This document shows positions 1 through 11,134 of a stretch of DNA of 64,000 bases, piece after piece (the first letter of the stretch is position 1; each line of letters opens with the position of its first letter). Origin of the DNA: Vermamoeba vermiformis (Eukaryota; Tubulinea; Echinamoebida); NCBI GenBank assembly GCA_045837725.1, contig JBEWZL010000073.1:62001-126000 (forward strand), given 5' to 3'. Under the pieces are notes generated by a model. That model saw only the letters and a program-made list of their open reading frames with translations, did no database searches and had not been told where the DNA came from. Made by a program: the position numbers and the translations under genes.

Positions 1-65
1 ATAATAATAACTGCTCGGAAATGCCTCTTTCCAAATAAGGCAAGTTGTACTGACGGCGTTCGCAG

Positions 66-160
66 CGGGGTCGCCACAAGCTATGGGAGCAGGGTGCGTG
101 GGCATGGCAGCATTCGGCTTTGCGATGGACTGGCTGTTCAGAACTGCGCTGGGCATGTAA
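66..160 (+). CDS. last exon of a Tim17/Tim22/Tim23-family-like protein (partial, 5' part outside window)
   Basis: A splice acceptor (gttcgcag) at 65 opens a short reading frame that ends in TAA at 158-160. The peptide (GSPQAMGAGCVGMAAFGFAM, then DWLFRTALGM) is glycine-rich and hydrophobic with a GCxGxAAF core. This resembles the last transmembrane segment of Tim17/Tim22/Tim23 proteins, which form translocation channels in the mitochondrial inner membrane. The preceding intron starts upstream of the window and carries a CCAAATAAGG box at 31-40. Thirty-one residues are too few for a firm family call; any small glycine-rich membrane protein is possible. Confidence 0.4.
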
Positions 161-169
161 TTTGTGAAT

Positions 170-175
170 AATAAA
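170..175 (+). terminator. poly(A) signal AATAAA
   Basis: AATAAA lies 9 bases after the stop codon at 158-160 and fits as the polyadenylation signal of the truncated first gene. The rest of 176-481 holds no gene that I can see and separates two convergent 3' ends. Confidence 0.4.
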
Positions 176-481
176 TCAACTGCAGTACTACTAGTAGTCG
201 TGTAGCATCGGTGATGTGATGGCTGTGTCGTCCAGCCCTAGCAATGTAAGAATGGCAACAGGTCACCGAGGACAAGCTGCGTTACCAAATAAGGAAATAA
301 TGAAGATCACGTGATCATCGAACAGTGTCAAGCACTCACTGGCAGTGTACCTGAAGAGAGTACGTGTTGATATCCTCAATATTTTATATTACATTCTCTT
401 ATTACTATTAACATCACCTATTCTCTTATTATCATACAAGTAGTATTATACCTCGCCTATGCAGCGCAGTTGCAGTGCATT

Positions 482-1462
482 CTAATTCGTCCATTTTTCG
501 ACTGGTCTGTTCTTGCCCAGCACAAAGGGCTCGAATGGATAGGACTCGCGATTCAAGACCAGTCGCTGCTCTGTCAAGAACTGCGCCATGAGCCCCTTCT
601 CCGAGCCCCAAAAATGAATGCAAAAGTCACCGCGCTGCCACTGCCCCACGCGACTGGACTTGTAGGGCTGCTGCAGCTGTTTCCAAGCGAGCATGTGGGC
701 ACGAGGCACGTACTCCACTCGTTGCAGTAGCTGTTGCAGTGCTTGTTGATCGTCGAGGTGCGTCAGTGCATAGACTTGAGTCAGCAGCCGGCGCGTCCAA
801 TGCGAGCTGTGCACGAACATAGCCCCTGCATTGAGACTCCATGAGGTGCCTGTGCGCGAGGGACCTGCCGCTAGGAACTCGTAGCGCGTGTCGATGAATG
901 ACTCGAGGGGGATGGAGAAGTTTGTAAAGATAATGTCGCTGTCGAACCACGCCACGTACTCGCAGTAGTCCAAGTAGCGTTCAATGAGCCGGATCTTGAA
1001 TTTGAAATTCTCCAGGCGCTGCACATATTTATTGGAATGGTAGAAGAAGAATGGATAGCCCCAATGATTCGCGTATTCTAAGAAGTACGGCAGGGTCAAT
1101 TCAACCACATCCTTGTTGTGAAACGCGGTCAGCAGGCAGATCGGTGACTTTTTTCTTTGTAGCGTTGTATTGAGCGTTGTGGACTGCTCAAGGGGCGATT
1201 CGGCGCTATACGGTGCTATTGGGGATGTATTTGTGGTTTGTTGCGGAGAGTCGTTCGCTTTATCAATCGATTAATAGGCAAGTTATTGCTATTATAATAG
1301 TGCTCGAATATTACCGTTAATTTGTAGTGTTTCTATCTTGCGTGCTTGCTCCGCTAAAGCCGCGTTCAGTTGCGCAATCTCTTTGTAATAATATTGGATG
1401 GTGAAGAAGTAGACGAGTGTCCCAAGCACGATAATGGCTATATTGCTGCTGTGCGGTCTCAT
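482..1462 (-). CDS. GT34-family type II membrane glycosyltransferase (GMA12/MNN10-like)
   Basis: Two exons, 1462-1315 and 1257-482, join in phase to a 307-residue protein; the intron is 57 bases. The N-terminus (MRPHSSNIAIIVLGTLVYFF) is a short cytosolic tail plus a signal anchor, followed by a Ser/Thr/Gln-rich stem. The catalytic part has WFDSDIIFTN, the DxD nucleotide-sugar/metal motif of the family, then SLNAGAMFVHSS and a C-terminal FCIHFWG segment, in the order known for GT34 enzymes. These Golgi enzymes transfer galactose, mannose or xylose from nucleotide sugars. The acceptor cannot be told from sequence. The family is typical of fungi and plants, so its presence argues against an animal genome. 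The gene converges on the gene at 66-160. Confidence 0.8.
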
Positions 1463-2019
1463 CTTCGATTAAGTTGTGAGTGAATCATATCATACGAACT
1501 GATGTGTAGGCCGAGCCGAGGACGTCAGTTAAATTAACGAAGGATCATGTATTCTCTTGTGGTAGTTGAACGACAATTAGACTACATAATTGGCTATCGG
1601 GTAATTGTTTTGATTTGGTAAAGCTTGTACAACGGAATACTGGAGCACATTGAACTCGAAGTGGTTTAACTTTAGCATCGCATTGCAGTGGGCATTTAAA
1701 ACAGGTCTATGTAGTATAATAACATTATAATGAGCAAACTCGGCATCATATCGAACAAATTCTGATCTCTGTTGAAATTTACCTTGCGAGTGAAATCTCA
1801 TCAATGTCAGACTGTTCAATGCGCTACCACGAGTGTCAAATTTAAGTACTTACAGCTCAAATTGCATCACTAATTGTATGGAGGCAAATTACAGTCAACA
1901 ACTGCCGAGGGAGGTCAGAACATGAATCATTAGAAACTTAAATAATTAATTATTATTAATATTAGCTTTGGCAATTAATATGCAGTTACCTCACCAGACG
2001 TGATTTGCGCGTGTTAAGA
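1463..2019. other. intergenic, divergent promoters
   Basis: AT-rich 557-base gap between the divergent starts of the GT34 gene and the eEF1A-like gene. It must hold both promoters. I see no convincing TATA box, RNA gene or repeat. A short open frame on the minus strand (1577-1819) has no recognisable features. Confidence 0.4.
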
Positions 2020-3847
2020 ATGATCGACAAGTCTTTACACGCACTCGCTGCTTTTGAATTAATTCAGCGTCCCAAATTCCGATTAACTGATAATACGCTC
2101 AATATACTCGTGGCTGGTCCGCCCAATTCAGGTCCGTGAATAAGACTGCATATTTTCAGGCCTATATGGATGCATCCGAGAGACTCATTTAATTTCCTTT
2201 TTAGGCAAGTCCTTGCTGGTCTCCACGCTCGTCAACGAGCCCAACACACGTGCGCACAACGAACACGTGGTCTTCACGCGCAGTCTCGCACTCACTGGCG
2301 CACTGCACTCCAAGTCACGTGTTGGCAGAGAGCGCCATTTGACATTTTTTGACGTCAAAGCTGGTCGGAAAAAAGTTCTCCCGGTGCAACTGCTGACCTA
2401 CGCGGCACTGGTAAATATTGCTATTTTTGGAAACCAGTTCTGATCGTGCTCAGAGTGAATTGTTGCTGCTCGTGGTCAATGCGCACGAGTTGTCTACCAG
2501 GGCCGAGCAGTACGAACATTCAGTGAAATTTCTCCGCGCCCAGCTGTTGAGCACCATGTTCGCGATGAGTGCACGTGATGTCGTGGTGGCACTGAACCTG
2601 CACCACGCGAGTGACCTGCACGGTGCTGAAGGTACGTCGTGCGCTATATTTAGCTCGTGATTGCAGTGCTGAACTCGTGAGCAGAGTTCACTGAAGCGAG
2701 ACAGCAATTGACACGTGTCATCAGTGACACTTGTGACATGTATCCTGCGTGGTATCCTTCGTCTGACAGGCGGTGGCACGTGGTCTACGTCCCCGTCAAC
2801 ATCAAGCGCGGCTTCAATTTGACACCTGTCAATCAGAAGTTCTCGTGGTATCACGGCGCTGATCTGTTAACTGTATTGGCGGAAAATCAGCAGCGGAATT
2901 ACTACGACGAAGATATCTGGAGCAGACTCGTCCACTCTCCGCTTAATTATCCGATGATCTCCGCGATGAGGGTCAGCGGCATCGGGACAGTGGCAGGTGG
3001 CATAGTGCTGAGTAAGTCTGGACACGGTACGACACTCGATTTGACACGTTTGACAGGTGGCACTGTGCAGTACCGCGACGACTTGCTGATTTTTCCCTCG
3101 ACGAAATTTCCCGCTAATGTGCTGGGCATTGCGACCAACAGACAACAGCCGTCAGACGCCAAGCTCTGGCCTGGTATGATGGCACAGTATTGCCTAATTT
3201 GGACTGACACGTGCCAGGTGACGTTGCGGGGATTAATTTGAGATTCACATCGGTCAACGAACTGGCCCCCAAATATGGCTACCTGACGAGTCGCAGCTAT
3301 GTCACCGCTGAGGGCGTGGCAGTGGCTCAAAACAGCGTGCAAGTGTTTGCCTTCAGAGTCGCCGTTCATGAACTGACGCCGCGCAGGCTGGTCCTGCATC
3401 AGAGCTACGTGCTGTTCTACGGCACTGCGCGCATCGTCTGTATCTTGGCGTGGAGATTTCCTGCCGAGTCCAGTGAGCGGCCGAGCGATCACGTGATCAT
3501 GGTGCCACTCACGCACTACCCTGTCACGTGCTACGCACCCAGTGACACGCAGAAGAATTTGCACGGCAAAGTGCTGGTCGTGATCAACGGCACGTGCGCG
3601 GCACTGGGCAGAATTGATCGCGTGATGCAGGGCCCCAACCCCTACGCCGCACCGACACGCCAAGGTAACGTGATGAGTGCAGCAATCAGTGCTAATAGTG
3701 TTGTTAGACTACGAGGCACAGTACGCGCAGCTCTGCACGCACCCCGATCCGCTGTTTTCAGTGAACGAGCGAGCACTGCAAGAACAATTTGTGGAGCACG
3801 TGAAACACAGTGGCATTCAAGCGACACTGATCAACAATCGCGATTGA
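2020..3847 (+). CDS. divergent eEF1A/HBS1/eRF3-type translational GTPase-like protein, probably GTPase-defective
   Basis: Six exons (2020-2131, 2205-2410, 2454-2631, 2685-3173, 3218-3664, 3708-3847) close in phase to 523 residues. Exons 1 and 2 join across a P-loop, AGPPNSGKS. Exon 3 (LLLLVVNAHELSTRAEQYEH) aligns with the eEF1A region after G3, but the G4 motif NKxD is replaced by NLHHASD. The G3 position reads FDVKAG, not DxPG. Domain II is clear: NLTPVNQKFSWYHGADLL followed by VSGIGTVAGGIV. PGDVAGINL and a YPVTCYAPS-type beta domain follow. The fold is that of eEF1A, HBS1 and eRF3, which deliver tRNA or release and rescue factors to the ribosome. Loss of guanine-specificity residues suggests a non-hydrolysing paralogue, analogous to yeast Ski7; that role is inference. 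Two introns end inside TGACACGTG-type motifs. Confidence 0.7.
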
Positions 3848-4034
3848 CGGTGCATCAGTGGGGGCAATAGAGTCGCTTTATTGTGCTACAAGTCCATCAA
3901 TCGGCACTGCTGCACCCCTCGGGCTGGTCAGTGTTGCTCCCGTCACTGGCGCGCTGCTCTGTGGTACTGCTGTAGCTGAGTCCTGAATAGCCTGTCTTCG
4001 TTGTCTGCCACCATAAAAGTGCTCGTTCAGTGAA

Positions 4035-7000
4035 TTACTTGACTATTTTTAGCATGCGGTACAGTGTGGAATCGGGTTCGACAGGTGTCACAAATTGACC
4101 TACGGCGTGTTTCAGTGAATTCACTGCGAATTCTGCGTGCACGCGGCACACTTCGTCTTCGTCGTGGGTCTGCGAATGACACGTGTCAAACAAAAGATGG
4201 CATCAAGTGTCAACTGCTTACCTGCACGTGCTTGAGAGTGCCATAAATAGTGCGCAGATGATGAGGCAGCACTTCAAACACTTCGTCGTCGAGACCTGTC
4301 AACAGCTGTGCGTACAGATTGATGACACCTGCGTGACACGTGTCAATCACTGACTCGTACGGTAATCACATGTCGCACTCACCTCGACGCACTTCGACTG
4401 TCGTGTCAGACTGCAGCAAGGACTGGGCACATGACACGATCTCTTCCAAATAAGGCAATAGCGCGTAGTGCAGCAGTTCGCACAGTTCAGCTAAATTAGA
4501 CAGTGCACTGGCACGCATCAGCGGATCTGGATCTCGACAGCCGGCTAAAAATATCGGCACCAGTGTGTTTGCTAAAGAATTGTTAGCAGAGTTGCAAAGA
4601 CTGAGGGCTGGAATTACCATATTTGGGCAATGCTTCACCGAGACGTTGTGCGATCTATTTACTAATTAGGAAATGCTTCTACAACCAGTCCGACCTACCT
4701 GCAAAAATGCCTCGCCTATTTTTAGCCGCACTTCCAGTCGCTTAGTGAGTTCCAGTTCAGTGAACGATTTGTTCTTTGAATGCGCGCCAATCACTTCTAT
4801 TTTAGGCTTCTGCTCATTGGCACCAGTCTGATATTCCAAAAATAGCTCTCTCATCAGCGGAACAATGGTGTCAAACTCGACATCGCCCAGGGCACTAAAT
4901 CCCCGAATAGCTCCGAGATACACGTAGCTGTCATCGTCCTGCAACTGCGTGCGGAATATCTCGATGACACGTGTCAAGTGCTGCATGGTGTGCGGGTCAC
5001 GTGCCAGCACCAATCTCCGCAGCGCAATTAATCCGTGCGCGCGCACTGGCAGCAGCGGGTCATTGAGATCTCGCAGCGCAGATTCAAGCGCGTTCACTGA
5101 ATTGTCGTTCACTGAACCAGTGCTGTCACTGGTCTTGGCCCACGAGATGTCGCGATTGACAATTTTGTCGTGCAGGGCAGTGGCACTCGAGGCCAGTGAC
5201 TCGCGCGGGAACTGACCAATCAGACGCAGCGGTGCCACCAAGTCGAACAAGAGCAATTCTTCCGCGCGATCGATCGTCCGACCGCTGTGCAGCATCGTGT
5301 CCAAAATAGTCAATGCAATTTGCAGCATCTCCTCGTCAATCACGTGCTGGTCGTCAGTCACGTGCTCGGCCATGCTGTCCACGCACTGATCGATCAGCAC
5401 GCGGAGAAATGTCAAGATCTGCACGACATTACTAAATATGGAATCTTTGAACTGCTCGCACATCAGTCCCAACAGTGACAGCAGAAAAGAATTCAATTCA
5501 CTGAACGGTAGTGTGTTAGAGCGGTCTTGACTAAATTAGGAATAGGATATCATACCCTGAGTCACGTGCCACTTTGAGCTGATCGATCAACAAGTGCAAT
5601 ATTTGCACAAAATAGTCGCCAATGAATGCAGACTTGTTATTGACGCCTGTCAACATGTCAATCACGCACTGGGCCTCGACGGAGTACTCGGCCAAGCTGT
5701 TTCACTGAATTAGAATTGTTGCAAACACTGCTGCACACGTACCCCGCTGACTCGACGCGCACGAGGCTGAACAGCGTGCCCTGGTCGGTGACTTGCGCCC
5801 GATAGCGATATTGCCATTTTAGGCAATCTCTCTTGCGCGGCAGATCGATCACGATGATGTGCAGCACACGTGTGAGTTCACTGGACTCGACGGCATTGGC
5901 CCACGTGACTAACATCTCTTTGACACGTGTCAACAGCTGTTCTGTGTGCGAGTCACGCTTTGACATGCGGTACAGTGCAGCGTACAGCCCAAATAAGGCA
6001 GGAAGCACTAGATTGGCGTCAGTTCAGTGAAAGATTACTATATTTGGACTGACCTGGCGTCACAATCTCGCACATGACAGGTGTCACGTGACGCGTCAAC
6101 AGTTCGTGCAGCTCAGTGACACTTTGGTCCAGATCAGCATTTGACACTATGACACGTGTCATACTCGTTGTCACGCTGTTCAGTGAAAGCAGACCACGTG
6201 CTTGCGTCACGTGACTGGTGTCTTGGTCGAACTGTTTCATGAATTCAGTGAACGGGTGCAATATCTCGCGCAGGAGATAGTTCATCACGTGCTCGCGGTG
6301 TTGTTGCAGCAGCAGTGTCACGACACTCACCGCGCAGGACGCGAAATGACACGCGTCAGGTCCGCGCACTGTCAACAGCTGTCGCACTTGCGGACAAATT
6401 TGTGCAAAGTATTCTGCGGCTGTCAACTGACGCGGGACTGCTGTCACAATGCGCGCTGCTTGCAAATAACTGGCGGGAGATACTAGCGGAGATATTAAGT
6501 CAGGGCAGTGCAGGCAATCAAACAATTACCATTTTTGGCAGTCAGAATCGGCGTCAGCACGCCAAACAGTCCACCAGGGCGGAGTAATAGGCGCGAGAGA
6601 ATTGTTCCGATCTGTCGCGTCACGTGTGGCACTGGAGGTGATTGCGCACTTGCCAATTTAAGTAATGCGAAGAGTTGTTCCGCGAGATCGGTGACTGACA
6701 CGTGCTCAATCAGATACTCGAGCTGTGCTGCAGACCACTGTTTGACACGTGTCATCTCTTCATCCGTGCAGTTTGTCACGTGCTCAGTGCCAGTCACGTG
6801 CATGACACCTGCTACCACGTCACTCAGCACCGCTCTGTGGATTTCACTCCACAATTCATCGGCGGAAATACTTTCAATGAACGCGCGAATCACGTGCAAC
6901 AGCGCTGCAAATGAAGGCTGTGCGGCGCTGAACGAGTCCCTGGCACTCTTGCCATATTTGGACAAGTGCGGCACGAGAGCGGTGCGGCAGAGCAGTTCAG

Positions 7001-7723
7001 CCAGTCGTTGGAGCATGTTCCGCGCTGTCAAACTCAGCACTGGCACGGAGGGGCTGACACCTGTCAGTCGGAGGTCAGTATCGAGTGGTGAGAGTCTTTT
7101 GACGCGTGTCAAACACAGACCTTGACGTGCGTGTACGATGCGAGCCACGTGCCGCACCAATTCGGCGCCAGTGACACTCAGCTGTGCAGTCCAGTGACAC
7201 GTGTCAACATTCAACACCGTCGAGGGCAGTGTTGGACACGTGTCATTGGCAAGCTCTGTAGCAGTCACTTCTAAATTAGGCAACAGAGCACGCACTTGAG
7301 CCACTCGTTCAGTGAAATGTTGCGCGTAGTCAGTGATGGGCACTAGCAGCGGAGTTAGTGAGAATAAGGCAGTGTGAATATATACAATATAAGCGAGAAT
7401 AGTGAAGAGAATAGGACATGTAACATATAGAGGGTGTATTATTAATCGTATAAGTGTGTCGAATAGTGCGGTGACGTCATTACGAGAGTTCCGCAACTAT
7501 TCTGCACCATCAATATAGTACCCCATCGTGCATATTAATATGAGCGGTAATTAACAAAATTATTGCCGCAATTTTCTGTGGCAGTACAAGTCAGATTTCA
7601 ATCGAATGGAGTGGTCAGATCCACCCAATCGGCAAGAGATGCCTTGTTCGTACCTTCAGAGGTGACCAACAATTTAATAGCAGCGAGTAGTGACGTCAGA
7701 TCTGGTTCATTTGTCGTGCTCAT
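4035..7723 (-). CDS. TANGO6: TANGO6/RTP1 family HEAT-repeat protein
   Basis: Nine exons (7723-7654, 7342-6530, 6482-6054, 6007-5743, 5696-5556, 5500-4699, 4654-4618, 4571-4383, 4328-4222, plus terminal exon 4169-4035; ten pieces with the short first exon) give 995 residues with every phase consistent. The first exon (MSTTNEPDLTSLLAAIKLLV) is joined by a roughly 310-base intron to VPITDYAQHF; phase supports this, but another small exon is possible. The middle has DDDSYVYLGAIRGFSALGDV, and the end has DPDPLMRASALSNLAELCEL. These are the hallmark helical repeats of the RTP1 C1 and C2 regions. Yeast Rtp1 helps nuclear import and assembly of RNA polymerase II, and animal TANGO6 affects secretion. 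Exons carry many TGACACGTGTCA and TTCACTGAA copies, read mostly as LTRV, MTRV or FTE at poorly conserved positions. Confidence 0.85.
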
Positions 7724-8125
7724 GTTGATCCGCAAAACAAAATGCTCAGAACTCGTGTGCTCAAGAATTTATCCCCCATCACTCAGGCTCACTCCACATG
7801 AAAGTGAGTAGCTGTATGCTGATATAGCAACACCGTCCCACATGGGTCCGGTGCTCAAGGATGGTAAGATCGTGCTCAATTGTCTGCATCTGCAGCCAGT
7901 ACACGATAGTTCCTACTGGCTCGTATAAGGTTTCAAGAGGAGTGTCATTGATTCTCCTGTATGATATGAGGCCGCGCTTCATCGATAAAATCAAGCGGAT
8001 CTGTGTTCAGTTCATTTTATTTTTTTGACTGGCAAGACGTCAAGACTGCAGGGCTAATTGTTTATTGTAGTTGCAATAGCAGTCTTGTATATTAATATCT
8101 GTACATACTCTTCCGCTAATACATC
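7724..8125. other. intergenic, divergent promoters, one doubtful small frame
   Basis: A 402-base gap between divergent genes. On the minus strand ATG at 7982 opens 67 codons ending at 7779 (begins MKRGLISYRRINDTPLE). It has no recognisable domain, no clear splice partners and lies where the TANGO6 promoter or 5' leader is expected. I treat it as unsupported. Confidence 0.3.
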
Positions 8126-10185
8126 ATGTGGTCACTCCTGAGTCGGATGTCGATCCGCGCCCCAGAGGCGAGAGTAATTACACGAGTGCGTGCTACAACT
8201 ACACCAATCACGCGCAGCACTAGTGTGGTCTTGTTGCAGCGCAGACACAGCTCGAACAAGCCTGGCGGTCAAACTGCTCCCACCCCTAAAATCCAAAATA
8301 GACACGCGAACAAACCTCTGCATGCTCCCAGGTACTCACAATTCATCGAATAATACTTATTCGGTATTTAGAGGCTGCGTAGTAATTTTATAAAAATTTC
8401 TATGATTTATTTGATATTAAAATAATTATTGCCACAAAACGGCTAGATCTTCGCTTTTAATTGGTTGATATTTGCGCATGCCTCGAGACAATCACTTCAT
8501 ATATTTAAATTGTAATTATATAGCATTATTAATTGATTTATTCCTTCGTTGTAACAGAGATCATCTGCGCTCCACTCACAAAGGAGCAAATCCAGCAGGC
8601 AACACTGAGGGTGCAAACACCAATAGACCGAACAACGACTATAATAATAGCAACAACAACAACGCTGGTAATAACAACGCCCCTCGTCAATTCAGACCAC
8701 GTGACGGACAAAACAACAGACCCTACAACAATCGTCCAAATAAGGAAGGTCAGGGAAGACCTCCACGAACATTCACGAACGGTGACAAACAAACACTTGC
8801 AAACTCTAACCGCACTGGCGCGCAAGAGAGTGACAGCAACAAGAAATTCCGCCGCACAGAGCCCGCACGCGTGGAAGGTGTCAAACCTCCGACAATTCTC
8901 CGCACATCACGTGACCGTGCCACCATTCCCAGCAGCAAACGATCTCCGGACAGCGAAGTATTGCCCGACGACTACGGTGAGTGCTTGATTTCCTAATTAG
9001 GGCGTGTCACTGACCGCACTTGCCAAATATAGAAGCGTACGAGGCCGAGTTAGAGGAGCTGCACCGCGCAGATCTGGGTCAGTTTGAAGAGCCTGAACGA
9101 CCAGAGCCGACCTTGCCCGAAGAGGAAGTGGATCCCCGTGCAGCGCAAGAGCTCGAAGAACAAGAGCTGTTCATCACCGACAACTCGCAGCCAGATCCGC
9201 GTCGAGTCAAGAAATTCGTGGAAAAGAAGAAGAGCGACAAGTACAAGACAGCGCGCAATGGCAAGAAGCGCGGCGACAAAGAGAGTGCTGGCCCCCTGCC
9301 CGTGGGTGCAGCCAAGAAACGCAAGCGCGTGCACGAAGAGGACGAGGACGACGAGGGCAGTGCGGGGCCGTTCAACTTCCCTGGCGCGCGTCAACACACC
9401 AATCTCATCTCCACGCAGAGCCGCTATCTCGACACCGCTGTGTTCGATGCGCAAGCGGAACAACTCGCCACCAGTCAGAAGTTGCAAGCATTCGCCGCTG
9501 ACTATGCAGCACAGGGCGAGGTCGATGCCTCGATGCGCATGGCCATCACGGATCTGCGCCGCAATGTGAGTACGAACTTTGAGCGGGAAATGCAGCGCGA
9601 ACGAAGCAAACGACTGCAAGAGCTGAAGCAAGACAAGACGCGCGAGAAGTGGCTCAACAAGAAGCGCGCAGAGATCACTGCGTCACGTGCGCAGAGAAAA
9701 GCACGTGCCAAAGAAGTGCGCGCCAAACTGAAGAGCCAACTGAGCGAGGTCAAACAACAGGCTGGTGCGGCGTATTATGCTGAGCTGGGTCACTGGTTCA
9801 CTCGCGAGGAGTTGCTAGGTGAGTAGTGCTGCCACCAATGTGTCACAGTACTAATCGTGTGCTCGCAGTGCCGCAAGTGCGCGATGCCCTCAGTGCCGTG
9901 GTGCGCAATCCGACCATGACCAAACAGCAGCGTCTGCAGCTCGTGTTGCACGTGCAGAAGTTGTTGGAAGAGGTCAAGAAGATACCCAATGATACTAAGC
10001 GCATGTACAGAGAGCTCTTGTTGCCTGAGAACTTGAACCGAGCCAAGCCGACGGATGTGCGTCTGATCGAACACAACATGGTCATCCCGATCTACGACTG
10101 GCATCAGATGATTGCTCTGGCTGAGAGTGAAATGACCCCCGAAGAGAAGTCTAAGCGATATGCTCCTCCTCCAAGCGATAAATAA
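8126..10185 (+). CDS. unrecognised protein, probably mitochondrial, with Asn-rich and charged coiled-coil regions
   Basis: Four exons (8126-8331, 8558-8976, 9033-9818, 9869-10185) close in phase to 575 residues. The N-terminus (MWSLLSRMSIRAPEARVITR, then more Arg, Ser and Thr with almost no acidic residues) looks like a mitochondrial presequence. Exon 2 is low-complexity Asn/Arg/Pro. Exon 3 is acidic and then basic (KKFVEKKKSDKYK, KKRKRVHEEDEDDE), followed by a long charged helix (FEREMQRERSKRLQELKQDK). The last exon is a compact helical region of about 100 residues (MYRELLLPENLNRAKP). A mitochondrial ribosome or RNA-associated protein would fit the charge pattern, but a nuclear or nucleolar protein could too, since the basic clusters would pass as import signals. 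I do not recognise the family. Confidence 0.75.
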
Positions 10186-10266
10186 TACCTTCAAATGCAT
10201 TTCAATTAATTCTAACGAGATGTGGTCTGCGAAACAAACTTTGTAATTCATTTTTGTTTAAAATTC

Positions 10267-10272
10267 AATAAA
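10267..10272 (+). terminator. poly(A) signal AATAAA
   Basis: AATAAA 82 bases downstream of the stop at 10183-10185. The remaining gap to 10493 shows nothing further apart from AT-rich sequence expected of a promoter for the next gene. Confidence 0.4.
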
Positions 10273-10493
10273 TTAATATTCGAATACGTAGGCTCAATTA
10301 CTCTTCGCGGGTGGCTCCGCAATCGATCACGTGGCATTGTTTTTCGCTTTGTCGGGTAATTCCCTTTTTTAGGCATCGGAACTGAGTGGTTTTGCCTCCC
10401 TGAGTTGGTGTGAAACTATTTGTACCGGTCAGAATACCACAATAAGACTATATATCTCCTCACTCGCCAGCTTGTCCAGGTGTGCCATGTGAG

Positions 10494-10982
10494 ATGGTAC
10501 AATCAGATCGAAACAGCGACGGTTGTTGTGCATTCAGCAGCAAAAAGAAACAGTACGTGAACTGGCTGCACACATTGGCGATAAAATGACTAATATCATT
10601 CGTGCACAGGAAATTATTGGTGACCGAAGAATCGTTCACTGACCTATTAACCAACAAAGATCTGTACCGGCGGTTTGAAGAGTTTCTGAAATCAGAACTC
10701 TGCAGTGAAGCATTATACTTCTACAAGGACACCACAGAATATCACAATAGACAAAGCCGCGACAGATTGGAAATGAAAAAAGAAGTGGATGAAATTATTG
10801 AAAAGTACTTCGATGCAGATTCACCAACGTTCGTGTACATTCCAGAGTATTTGAGCGAGGAAGTCTGGAATAGCAAAGATTACCCTCATCGAGAACTGTT
10901 TGAAGACGCCAGACTCGATATTGAGAGCTTGTTGAGGACCAAGTTCATTGCTTATTGCAAAGTTCAAAGCAACAGCGACTAA
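10494..10982 (+). CDS. small RGS-domain protein (GTPase-activating protein for G-alpha)
   Basis: Two exons (10494-10552, 10610-10982) join in phase to 143 residues. After a short Cys-containing N-terminus (MVQSDRNSDGCCAFSSKKKQ), which could be palmitoylated as in small animal RGS proteins, the protein is essentially one RGS domain. It runs from SFTDLLTNKDLYRRFEEFLK through SELCSEALYFYKDT and ends in ARLDIESLLRTKFIAYCK, with the expected nine-helix spacing. RGS proteins bind the transition state of G-alpha and speed GTP hydrolysis. The same window encodes a G-alpha subunit at 38.8-40.1 kb, a plausible but unproven partner. A donor of CA|gtacgtg and acceptor gcacag define the intron. Confidence 0.85.
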
Positions 10983-11134
10983 AATGGAAAATGATTCGAA
11001 TTGTATTATATAGCACTTATAGGACATGTAGATATTGGCGGAGCTTGCGGAATTGGAATAAAAAATTAGTTGAATTCTCATCCCGATCTCGGTACAAAAA
11101 TTTTTCTCGCTGTACAAGTATTTTATTATTGTTC

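Noticed and set aside
470-730. Plus-strand open frame across the GT34 gene
   Set aside because: Shadow of the real minus-strand exon; no domain and no splice partners.
2947-3663. Long minus-strand open frame over the eEF1A-like gene
   Set aside because: Caused by codon structure of the plus-strand exons; the plus strand gives a coherent protein family.
7322-7496. Extending TANGO6 exon 2 upstream as coding sequence
   Set aside because: The stretch is open but has no ATG and a stop just upstream. A phase-matched splice from the ATG exon at 7723 to 7342 explains the start better.
7779-7982. Small minus-strand gene upstream of TANGO6
   Set aside because: 67 codons, no recognisable motif, sits in the promoter region of TANGO6; no evidence beyond being open.
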